From Methanimicrococcus sp. (GTDB lineage Archaea > Halobacteriota > Methanosarcinia > Methanosarcinales > Methanosarcinaceae): a DNA stretch of 12,533 bases. Below the pieces are notes generated by a model. That model saw only the letters and a list, made by a program, of their open reading frames with translations, had not been told where the DNA came from and ran no database searches. A program made the translations under genes and the position numbers. The first letter of the stretch is position 1. Every line of letters begins with the position of its first letter. This document shows positions 7,118 to 12,533 of the stretch, one piece after another. The stretch lies in the NCBI GenBank assembly GCA_009783635.1, contig WRDC01000036.1:1-12533 (forward strand), read 5' to 3'.

Positions 7118-7662
7118 AGATTGAAGATGGCGGCAAACGCGGCCGGCAGCGGAGCGGAAAAAGGGCCGGCACCTCTTCGGCGCCGCGCGCGCAACAGACT
7201 TGTTTTGAATAGACTTGTTTTGAATAGACTTGTTTTGAATAGTTTTGAATAGACTTGTTTTTTAAATAGACTTGTTTTAAAAAAGCAACTCAAAAAAGGA
7301 CAGACCAATTTTTACGGCTTTAAAAATTGTGTAAAATGAGCGGTAAATGTAATTTTCGTCTCCTGTGTCTTGAAAAATACACCAAACTATATATAATGAG
7401 AATGATAGTATTATACGTAAGATGAAAACGTATTAATAATCAGTTTTCATTGATTATATCAATGCTGAGGCATTTATAGTCGCGACATACGATGAGTACA
7501 CGGCCGGCTGAAAATGATTGAGGCAGCATGAATCCAAGCAATAATTTTTAAAGCGGTGATCGCGAATTTGTCATTTATTGCCGGTTCATTGAAAATACGT
7601 AATAATTGTAAACTAAATAATTTACGAAACAAATTTGTAAAATTATTTAAGGAGTTATTGTT
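7118..7662. other. 545-base intergenic region with repeats and an orphan TATA box
   Basis: Directly after the nucleotidyltransferase comes a GC-rich stretch (about 7127-7196), then a 15-base tandem repeat (7196-7282), then AT-rich DNA. TATATATAAT at 7388-7397 is a strong TATA-like element with no ORF beyond nine codons downstream. An inverted repeat ATAATCA/TGATTAT lies at 7436-7457. The promoter of the membrane protein gene is probably the AT-rich CTAAATAAT near 7612-7620, with AAGGAG at 7649-7654. No convincing gene was found. Confidence 0.5.
7196..7282. repeat. 15-base tandem repeat
   Basis: Three exact units of AGACTTGTTTTGAAT (7196-7210, 7211-7225, 7226-7240) are followed by a shortened copy (7241-7250) and two degenerate copies (7251-7267 and 7268-7282). 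The regular 15-base spacing keeps a reading frame open on both strands, which explains the repetitive ORFs seen here. Confidence 0.9.
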
Positions 7663-8268
7663 ATGGATATGAATTTTGTTGTAATTTCCGCCGGGCTCAA
7701 GAACGGCTGGGAAGCTTTTAAAAACAACATCGTTGCTTACGTTGTCGGTTGCTTGATTGCGTTTATTGGGTCAATTTTGATTGTCACATTTGCACCGTTG
7801 ATGTATGGTATTTACCATATGGCTGTTAAAGGCTCACGCGGCGAAAAAGTTGAAATCGGAGATGTTCTCATCGGCTTTAAATCCGTCAACGCATTCATCC
7901 GAAGTTGGATTTACTGGATCGTTTACTTAATCGCTCTCATCATCATCGGAATTATCACATTCCTTTTGACAAAAATCGCTTCGGTTCTTTCAATTATCGG
8001 TACGCTTCTCGGACTCATTTGGGCCCTTATTGCATTCTTTTCGATATACATTTACGTCATGTCCCCGTCCAAGAATGCAATTGATACATACAAAGAAGGT
8101 TTCAACGTCTTGAAGAATAATCTTCTCATGACGCTTGTCACGTACGTTGTTTACTGTATCCTTTGTTTTATCGGACTCATCCTTTGTGGTATCGGTATCT
8201 TGATTACATTCCCGATCGCAATTGTTTTCACAGCCACCGTCTTGAAGGCGCTAAAACCGGGAATCTGA
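7663..8268 (+). CDS. multi-pass membrane protein, tandem paralogue A
   Basis: 201 residues, stop TGA. AAGGAG (7649-7654) lies eight bases before the ATG; a second ATG two codons later aligns better with paralogue B but is farther from the ribosome binding site. Likely membrane segments are residues 24-48, 83-104, 107-131 and 155-193, with a polar loop GSRGEKVEIGDVLIGFKSVNAFIRSW containing the most conserved stretch (57-82). The second conserved motif is YIYVMSPSKNAIDTYKEGF (129-147). It resembles the broad DUF975/DUF4013/YciC group of membrane proteins of unknown function, from general architecture only. The paralogue at 8452 has the same layout and each is followed by a near-identical terminator. 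The strong ribosome binding site suggests good expression. Function unknown. Confidence 0.8.
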   Translation: MDMNFVVISAGLKNGWEAFKNNIVAYVVGCLIAFIGSILIVTFAPLMYGIYHMAVKGSRGEKVEIGDVLIGFKSVNAFIRSWIYWIVYLIALIIIGIITFLLTKIASVLSIIGTLLGLIWALIAFFSIYIYVMSPSKNAIDTYKEGFNVLKNNLLMTLVTYVVYCILCFIGLILCGIGILITFPIAIVFTATVLKALKPGI

Positions 8269-8318
8269 AACAAAAGATAAAAAAGATAATTCGACTGAAA
8301 ATAATTATACAAAAAAAT

Positions 8319-8352
8319 AATTCAGAGTCCTTTTCGGGCTCTGAATTTTTTT
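8319..8352 (+). terminator. hairpin terminator after paralogue A
   Basis: AATTCAGAGTCC (8319-8330) pairs with GGGCTCTGAATT (8336-8347) around loop TTTTC, twelve pairs with one G-T. The 3' arm leads into seven T residues. It is nearly the same as the terminator at 9123 after paralogue B. Confidence 0.85.
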
Positions 8353-8451
8353 GAAAACTTGATAAAATACCATAGAATGTCATAAATTAAACAACATAAA
8401 TAAAATAATATAAAAAATTGTAAAACATTAAAAAATAAGGAGTCACTCACC

Positions 8452-9093
8452 ATGAATTTTGATATGATTTCAGCCGGACTTAAGAAGAGCTGGGATGTTT
8501 TTTTAGCAAACATCGTTGCTTACGTTGTCGGCGTCTTGATTTTGATGATCGTAGGTATGCTTTCGATCTTCCTTATCCCGATTATACTGCTCGCGCCGTT
8601 AGCATACGGTTTTGCTTATATGGCTATTAAAGGCATGCGCGGCGACAAAGTCGAAATCGGAGATATGTTCATCGCCTTAAAATCTGTCAGCGCGTTCATC
8701 AGAAGTTGGATGTACTTGATCATTCCCTTTGTCATTTTCTTTATCCTCGGAATCTGCGTTTTCCTCATCTCGGCGGTGTTGGCACAAATCTCCGGAACCC
8801 TTGCTTTCCTCTTCAGCATGTTCATGTTCTTGGTCTACTTGGTTTTGCTTATTGTCATGATACCCATTGTCTTCTATTCACTGTATATTTACATCATGAC
8901 CCCGTCCGAGAACGTTGTATATGCGTATAAAGAAGGTTTCGCCGTCTTTAAGGCCAATATCGTGATGACGATTATCGCAATCATCGTTGTCTATATCATG
9001 GCAATCATTCCCATCCTCGGTGCGATTATGGGAGGTCTCTTTACAGTCTATCTCTTGAAGGAACTCAAACCGGACCTCAGAGACAACTCGTAA
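8452..9093 (+). CDS. multi-pass membrane protein, tandem paralogue B
   Basis: 213 residues, stop TAA, with AAGGAG (8437-8442) nine bases before the ATG. It aligns with paralogue A over its whole length: SAGLKxxW near the start, NIVAYVVG, GxRGDKVEIGDMFIALKSV, AFIRSWMY, YIYIMTPSENVVYAYKEGF and a C-terminal LKELKPD. Membrane segments are near residues 23-50, 85-108, 112-145 and 170-200. It is about 12 residues longer than A, mainly in the central hydrophobic region. The leader is very AT-rich and the 183-base gap before it contains terminator A, so the two genes appear to be separate transcription units born by duplication. Function unknown; no enzyme motif is visible. Confidence 0.8.
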   Translation: MNFDMISAGLKKSWDVFLANIVAYVVGVLILMIVGMLSIFLIPIILLAPLAYGFAYMAIKGMRGDKVEIGDMFIALKSVSAFIRSWMYLIIPFVIFFILGICVFLISAVLAQISGTLAFLFSMFMFLVYLVLLIVMIPIVFYSLYIYIMTPSENVVYAYKEGFAVFKANIVMTIIAIIVVYIMAIIPILGAIMGGLFTVYLLKELKPDLRDNS

Positions 9094-9122
9094 TTTGACT
9101 GAAACATTAAAATGAAAAATAA

Positions 9123-9160
9123 ATTCAGAGTCCTCACGGGCTCTGAATGATTTCTTTTTT
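9123..9160 (+). terminator. hairpin terminator after paralogue B
   Basis: ATTCAGAGTCC (9123-9133) pairs with GGGCTCTGAAT (9138-9148) around loop TCAC, followed by GATTTCTTTTTT and a further long T-run at about 9170-9177. Stem sequence is shared with the terminator at 8319. Confidence 0.85.
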
Positions 9161-9228
9161 CAAATTGCTTTTTTTTTATTTTGCTCTTTTATTCCATCGT
9201 TCTTTCAAGGACAGATACTTCTGTAATC

Positions 9229-9237
9229 TTTTTATAC
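9229..9237 (+). promoter_or_regulatory. TATA box, possibly the ancestral promoter of the 9602 gene
   Basis: TTTTTATAC sits 50-58 bases before the ATG at 9287, the same spacing as the other promoters here. That ATG starts only a five-codon frame. The sequence around it is an exact copy of the ribosome binding site and start of the gene at 9602. Confidence 0.45.
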
Positions 9238-9271
9238 ATCCGCCGAATTTGTGTTAACTATCAAACGCTTC

Positions 9272-9292
9272 GGAAAGGAAAGAAAAATGATT
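9272..9292 (+). repeat. upstream copy of a 21-base direct repeat
   Basis: This copy covers GGAAAGGAAAGAAAAATG plus three bases and matches 9587-9607 exactly. AAACGCT occurs shortly before both copies. Its ATG at 9287 opens MIIFR and then TGA. Confidence 0.9.
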
Positions 9293-9315
9293 ATATTTCG
9301 CTGACTGGAGGGCAA

Positions 9316-9432
9316 ATGCTAAAGCAGGAGCGCGCCCGCCGACATAATAAAAACCGGATATGGGCACGCACAACGCTTGAATTTCCCGGCACTTGTGAAC
9401 AAAATGAACGTGGTCGAATTCGACCACTTTAA
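9316..9432 (+). CDS. possible small basic protein, 38 codons
   Basis: ATG at 9316 follows GGAGGG (9307-9312) by three bases, a strong but close ribosome binding site. The frame runs 38 codons to TAA and begins MLKQERARRHNKNRIWAR, with a Cys near the middle and an Arg-rich end. I do not recognise it. It lies wholly between the two copies of the 21-base repeat, so it would belong to the inserted or duplicated segment. The same bases can also be read as a structured element with a long palindrome, so coding status is doubtful. Confidence 0.25.
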   Translation: MLKQERARRHNKNRIWARTTLEFPGTCEQNERGRIRPL

Positions 9433-9436
9433 AGTG
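9410..9436. other. two overlapping perfect palindromes
   Basis: GTGGTCGAATTCGACCAC (9410-9427) is an 18-base perfect palindrome. It overlaps CACTTTAAAGTG (9425-9436), a 12-base one, sharing CAC. They could be operator sites or alternative hairpins. Pairings GGCAA/TTGCC (9311-9315 with 9446-9450) and GCCCGC/GCGGGC (9334-9339 with 9436-9441) enclose the first palindrome, as in a folded RNA. Confidence 0.6.
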
Positions 9437-9586
9437 CGGGCAGGATTGCCTTCTTTTGTGTTCAGTATAGGGGAATGGATTACAAAAACAAATACGGTTG
9501 GCATTTATATCAAATATGAATGTTTGTAAAATAATAAATAATAAGAAATTGTCGGCACAAATTGCAGAAACGCTATCTAATGACGG

Positions 9587-9607
9587 GGAAAGGAAAGAAA
9601 AATGATT
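9587..9607 (+). repeat. downstream copy of the 21-base direct repeat
   Basis: This copy supplies the ribosome binding site and the ATG at 9602 of the Cys-containing protein gene. It lies 315 bases after the first copy. The 294 bases between the copies show no obvious terminal inverted repeats. Confidence 0.9.
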
Positions 9608-10489
9608 TTTCCAAAAGAATACAAAACAATCGGATGGACGGAAAAAGGAAAAACGTCTCCCGATGAACAAAAAAGAATTTACTTTTTGTCGGAATACATT
9701 CTTGAAAAAACAGCCGAAGGCTACAATTTGTACAAAACCAAGCATGAAGGAACCGGCTTGATTCGAAAAGCGAAAGATTCCGAGTTGGTTGCCGGCGCTG
9801 AAGAAACGGTCATCTTCAAAGAACATCTGAACATCAAAAACCGGACGCTTTTAATCCAAACGGCCGTAAAAACGCTTGAGTCCGAGAACGAAAAGAGAAA
9901 AAAAGCAAGCCAAAAACCGGCAACAACCGTTATTTTCACGGGCATTGACCGCCACTTAACGTTTGTCAAAGACCCCGGCCTTTCCGAAATATCGGAAATC
10001 GAAGTGATCGATATCATCCCGCCGGAACCGCCGTGGCTGGCCGACTGCGTCAAGCGGCTGGACACCGCCAATATTTTCGGCGACCTTCAGATTCGCTTCA
10101 CGGAAAAAATCGCGGACCTCTCCGTTTACCAAGGCGATAAAACCATCTATCCCTGCCGCTCATCCGGTCTGAAAGGAAAATTCCTCGACTCCGACAGGAT
10201 AGATGAAAATAAAGACGGATGGCGACTTGTCGGCTGCGACACTTCCAAAAAGATTGCCGAAGCGCTTTACCCGGGTTTGAAATATGAATTTATTGAAATG
10301 TGCCCGATGCGCTCGGAGCTGACAAAACCCGAAAAACCGTTTATCATGCGATGCTGCAAATCCGAAAATTCCGGAAACATTGTCAAAATAAACGGACAGA
10401 CGGGAATTATTGTTCATTGGGGCACGGGCGAATGGCAAATCGCCGAAAGCATTCGAAAACTGGCGCTTGAACTTCAAAAAAATGAATAA
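9602..10489 (+). CDS. conserved archaeal protein with six cysteines, function unknown
   Basis: 295 residues, stop TAA. GGAAAGGAAAG precedes the ATG. The protein is soluble, with no signal or membrane segments. Distinctive stretches are IDIIPPEPPWLADCVKRL (136-153), IYPCRSSGLKGKFLDSDRI (182-200), GWRLVGCDTSKKIAEALYPG (206-225), YEFIEMCPMRS (228-238), PFIMRCCKSEN (246-256) and GIIVHWGTGEWQIAESIRKL (268-287). They recall an uncharacterised methanogen/haloarchaeal family (possibly DUF7714), from memory only. The Cys residues at 149, 185, 212, 234, 251 and 252 lie in the most conserved-looking blocks and could bind metal or an iron-sulfur cluster, which is inference. The first 130 residues are Lys/Glu-rich and less distinctive. 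The 34-base gap to the dehydrogenase gene on the same strand suggests cotranscription. Confidence 0.65.
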   Translation: MIFPKEYKTIGWTEKGKTSPDEQKRIYFLSEYILEKTAEGYNLYKTKHEGTGLIRKAKDSELVAGAEETVIFKEHLNIKNRTLLIQTAVKTLESENEKRKKASQKPATTVIFTGIDRHLTFVKDPGLSEISEIEVIDIIPPEPPWLADCVKRLDTANIFGDLQIRFTEKIADLSVYQGDKTIYPCRSSGLKGKFLDSDRIDENKDGWRLVGCDTSKKIAEALYPGLKYEFIEMCPMRSELTKPEKPFIMRCCKSENSGNIVKINGQTGIIVHWGTGEWQIAESIRKLALELQKNE

Positions 10490-10523
10490 AGGACAAAAGC
10501 GCAAGAATAAAGGAGAGTTGAAA

Positions 10524-11303
10524 ATGAAAAGGACGGCGTTGATTACAGGCGCTTCAAGCGGAATCGGCCGAGAGCTGGCAAAAGTATTCGCAGGCGGCGG
10601 ATACGATTTGATTCTCGTGGCCCGGAATGAAAAGAAGCTGGAAACATTAAAAGACAAACTGGAAGCGAAATACGGGATCAAGGCTTTGGTCATCATCAAA
10701 GATTTGTCACAAAAAGACGCGGCGCAGGATGTTTTTGATCAAGTCGGGCAAGCCGGGCTCACCGTTGACACGCTCGTCAACGACGCCGGATTCGGCGACT
10801 ATAAACGCTATGCGGAAGCCGACTGGGATAAGCAGTATGAAATGGTGCAGGTCAATGTCCTCGCCTTAATGCAAATGACGAAATTATTCCTCCCGCAAAT
10901 GATACAAAACGAAGACGGGAGAATCTTGAATCTGGCATCCATGGCGTCTTTCGCGCCGGGGCCGTTTATGTCCGTTTACTATGCGACAAAAGCCTTTGTC
11001 CTCTCCTTCTCGGAAGCATTGGCCGCCGAATTAAAAGGAAGCGGCGTTACAGTGACGGCCGTATGCCCGGGTCCGACTAAAACCGGATTTGAAAAAACGG
11101 CGGGAAGCGGAACAAGAAAATTGTTCGACACGGCCAAAAGAGCCTCCGCCAAAAAAGTGGCTTTGTTTTCCTATCAAGCTCTGATAAGCGGACAAACGGT
11201 TGCCATCCCCGGTATTAAATATAAGATCGCGGCCTCCGGACAAAAAATCCTCCCCCGACGCGCTGTTTCGGCGTTTATTTTAAAGCTGCAGGGCGAAGAG
11301 TAA
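10524..11303 (+). CDS. short-chain dehydrogenase/reductase
   Basis: 259 residues, stop TAA. The start is the ATG at 10524, preceded by AGGAG (10511-10515). The frame is open farther upstream, but that part lies inside the previous gene. It is a classical SDR: cofactor loop TGASSGIG (8-15), NDAG (86-89, usually NNAG), Asn111, Ser139 and the catalytic YYATK with Tyr152 and Lys156, then PGPTKTGF (182-189). Arg34 after the second strand (LVAR) suggests NADPH preference. It resembles the DltE/YqjQ-type SDRs; the substrate cannot be told from sequence. It follows the Cys-containing protein gene by 34 bases and converges on pyrK with a 17-base gap, where only a short T-run (11314-11319) could end transcription. 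Confidence 0.88.
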   Translation: MKRTALITGASSGIGRELAKVFAGGGYDLILVARNEKKLETLKDKLEAKYGIKALVIIKDLSQKDAAQDVFDQVGQAGLTVDTLVNDAGFGDYKRYAEADWDKQYEMVQVNVLALMQMTKLFLPQMIQNEDGRILNLASMASFAPGPFMSVYYATKAFVLSFSEALAAELKGSGVTVTAVCPGPTKTGFEKTAGSGTRKLFDTAKRASAKKVALFSYQALISGQTVAIPGIKYKIAASGQKILPRRAVSAFILKLQGEE

Positions 11304-11320
11304 ATTTCCAAAATTTTTTA

Positions 11321-12151
11321 TCAGTAGTGAACTCTTTTCCCGGACGCGTCGCGGTGATATTTGCCCAATTCCGAGTCAGCCAGTGTTTCGGCTTTGAAAA
11401 CGGGGCCGTCTTTGCAGACGCGAACACCCGACCCGTCCATACAGCAAGAGCCGCAGACGCCGATACCGCATTTGAAATAACGCTCCGTTGAAAATTCGGC
11501 TTTGGAAAGCGATTTTTTTTCGATTAAAATCTTCATGACGAATTTCATCATCATTTCGGGGCCGCAGACATATATTTTATCGAAAGCGGTCAAATCAAGT
11601 TCATTCAAAACATCCGTTACAAACCCTTTTTTACCTTTGGAACCGTCGTCGGTTGTAAGAATGACGTTTCCCGTTTGGGTGAAGCGCTCCTCAAAAATTA
11701 AATCGGATTCACTTCGGGCGCCCAAAACGATTGTGACGAAGGCGCCGATCTCCTTCGATTTTTCGGCCAGCGGCGCAAGGGGCGCGGCCCCGATACCGCC
11801 GGAAACGATGAGAATCCGTTCTCCTTTTTCGGGAAGCGTAAAAGGAGTGCCGAGCGGGCCGCGCAAACCAACGCTGTCACCGATTTTCAAATGAAAAAGC
11901 GCCTCTGTTGCCGGGCCGACCGTTTGAAAAGTAACGCCGTTTGCGTAAGAGCAGCCGAGCGGAATTTCATCAACGCCGCGGATCCAAACCATGCAAAAGT
12001 GACCGGGAGAAACGTTTTCAAAGGATTTGTCAAAGAAAAGAGTCCGTTTGCCGTTGGCGGCTTCATCCTGAATACCGGTAATTTTGGCATCCACCGGAAA
12101 ACCGCCCGTCATACCGCCTCCCATACGTTGATTTTTTGATTTCCCCGTCAT
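11321..12151 (-). CDS. pyrK: dihydroorotate dehydrogenase electron-transfer subunit
   Basis: 276 residues, stop TGA. PyrK passes electrons from the PyrD flavin to NAD through its own FAD and a [2Fe-2S] cluster, in the fourth step of pyrimidine synthesis. A ferredoxin-reductase-like FAD domain comes first (residues 18-105, with GLRGPLGTPF at 95-104), then the NAD domain with ILIVSGGIGAAPLAPL (113-128) and VCGPEMMM (195-202). The C-terminal cluster has Cys228, Cys233, Cys236 and Cys246 (CGIGVCGSCC...RVC). All cluster ligands are present. The ATG at 12151 is chosen because GAGGTGG overlaps the pyrD stop codon with seven bases of spacing, which couples the two genes. Another ATG at codon 14 would give a length nearer some family members. 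It is cotranscribed with pyrD, 12 bases downstream. Confidence 0.93.
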   Translation of the reverse strand: MTGKSKNQRMGGGMTGGFPVDAKITGIQDEAANGKRTLFFDKSFENVSPGHFCMVWIRGVDEIPLGCSYANGVTFQTVGPATEALFHLKIGDSVGLRGPLGTPFTLPEKGERILIVSGGIGAAPLAPLAEKSKEIGAFVTIVLGARSESDLIFEERFTQTGNVILTTDDGSKGKKGFVTDVLNELDLTAFDKIYVCGPEMMMKFVMKILIEKKSLSKAEFSTERYFKCGIGVCGSCCMDGSGVRVCKDGPVFKAETLADSELGKYHRDASGKRVHY

Positions 12152-12163
12152 TTTCCGCCCACC

Positions 12164-12533
12164 TCATTTTCTCCTGTGCGCCAAGCCGATCAACTCATCA
12201 AACCCGTAACCGTTTTCTTTCATGAAATTTTCGGCGCCGGTCCAAACGTCCTTGAAAATATTTTCATTTTCGTAAACCGCGGAACCGATTTGAACGGCGG
12301 ACGCGCCGGCCATCATCAATTCGACCATATCTTCATAACAAGAAACGCCACCGACCCCGATCACCGGAATGTCAAGCGCTTCATACAAATCATAAACACA
12401 TTTGACCGCCACCGGCTTGATGGCGGGTCCCGACAAACCGCCCGAACGATTGCCGAGAACGGGCCAGCCGGAGTGAATGTCAATCGCCATTCCGCGAACG
12501 GTATTGATCGCGACAACCGCGTCCGCGCCGCCG
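12164..12533 (-). CDS. pyrD: dihydroorotate dehydrogenase catalytic subunit, C-terminal part
   Basis: The frame is open from the window edge to TGA at 12164, about 122 residues; the N-terminal half lies outside. It reads GGADAVVAINTVRGMAIDI, then GLSGPAIKP, YDLYEALDIPVIGVGGV and MMAGASAVQIGSAVY. These are the FMN-phosphate-binding and barrel C-terminal motifs of class 1B dihydroorotate dehydrogenase, which oxidises dihydroorotate to orotate. The class is confirmed by pyrK directly downstream, its obligate partner. The TGA stop forms part of the pyrK ribosome binding site, so translation is probably coupled. The protein continues upstream through the methionine at 12490, which is internal. Confidence 0.93.
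   Translation of the reverse strand, partial: GGADAVVAINTVRGMAIDIHSGWPVLGNRSGGLSGPAIKPVAVKCVYDLYEALDIPVIGVGGVSCYEDMVELMMAGASAVQIGSAVYENENIFKDVWTGAENFMKENGYGFDELIGLAHRRK

Noticed and set aside
6946..7308. Minus-strand ORF with repeated SLFKT units
   Set aside because: The repetition comes from the 15-base DNA repeat, and the rest is antisense to the nucleotidyltransferase.
9293..9586. Classical insertion sequence or MITE
   Set aside because: No transposase and no terminal inverted repeats are visible; only the flanking direct repeat supports insertion.
9254..9826. Minus-strand ORF of 190 codons
   Set aside because: It overlaps the start of the Cys-containing protein gene, has no ribosome binding site or family motif, and is rich in Phe and Ser as expected of an antisense frame.
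10410..10523. Longer start for the short-chain dehydrogenase
   Set aside because: The extra 38 codons lie inside the preceding gene. The SDR family start and AGGAG site both point to 10524.
1..12533. tRNA or rRNA genes
   Set aside because: I saw no TTCGANTC-type T-loop with matching acceptor stem, and no rRNA-like sequence, in the gaps.

Overview
The window looks like the genome of a methanogenic archaeon, most like the Methanosarcinales, though I infer this from gene content and cannot run a search. It carries an archaeal-type PRPP synthetase, a PurP-family ATP-grasp protein, an archaeal PyrK/PyrD pair, a TrkA-N/DHH/DHHA1 fusion and a COG2413-type nucleotidyltransferase. Promoters look archaeal: AT-rich TATA boxes 50-60 bases before the start codon, with GGAGG-like ribosome binding sites.

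Layout. At the left, the first 75 codons of a purP-like gene run off the minus-strand edge. A very basic small ORF (403-501) is transcribed divergently from it. The minus strand then carries a SpoIIM-like membrane protein, PRPP synthetase (TTG start, with a 31-base tandem repeat upstream) and a bifunctional NAD(P)HX epimerase/dehydratase. From 4521 the plus strand carries the DHH fusion, a nucleotidyltransferase, two tandem paralogous membrane proteins, an unusual promoter region, an uncharacterised Cys-containing conserved protein and a short-chain dehydrogenase. Convergent to these, pyrK and the 3' end of pyrD lie on the minus strand. Gaps hold several short tandem repeats and three hairpin-plus-T-run terminators.

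The strongest unusual signal is an amber (TAG) codon in the middle of the NAD(P)HX gene. The frame is otherwise open on both sides, and the conserved NnrD active site lies beyond the TAG. None of the eleven recognisable genes with visible ends stops with TAG (six TGA, five TAA). This fits an archaeon that reads TAG as pyrrolysine, although a nonsense mutation or sequencing error is not excluded. The small ORF at 403 also meets a TAG and could be extended by 11 codons to a TGA.

Functionally, several genes serve nucleotide metabolism: PRPP synthesis (prs), a purine-type ATP-grasp enzyme (purP-like) and pyrimidine synthesis (pyrDK). The NAD(P)HX repair enzyme and the DHH phosphoesterase are nucleotide housekeeping or signalling enzymes. 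The two membrane proteins, the Cys-containing protein and the small ORFs have no assigned function.
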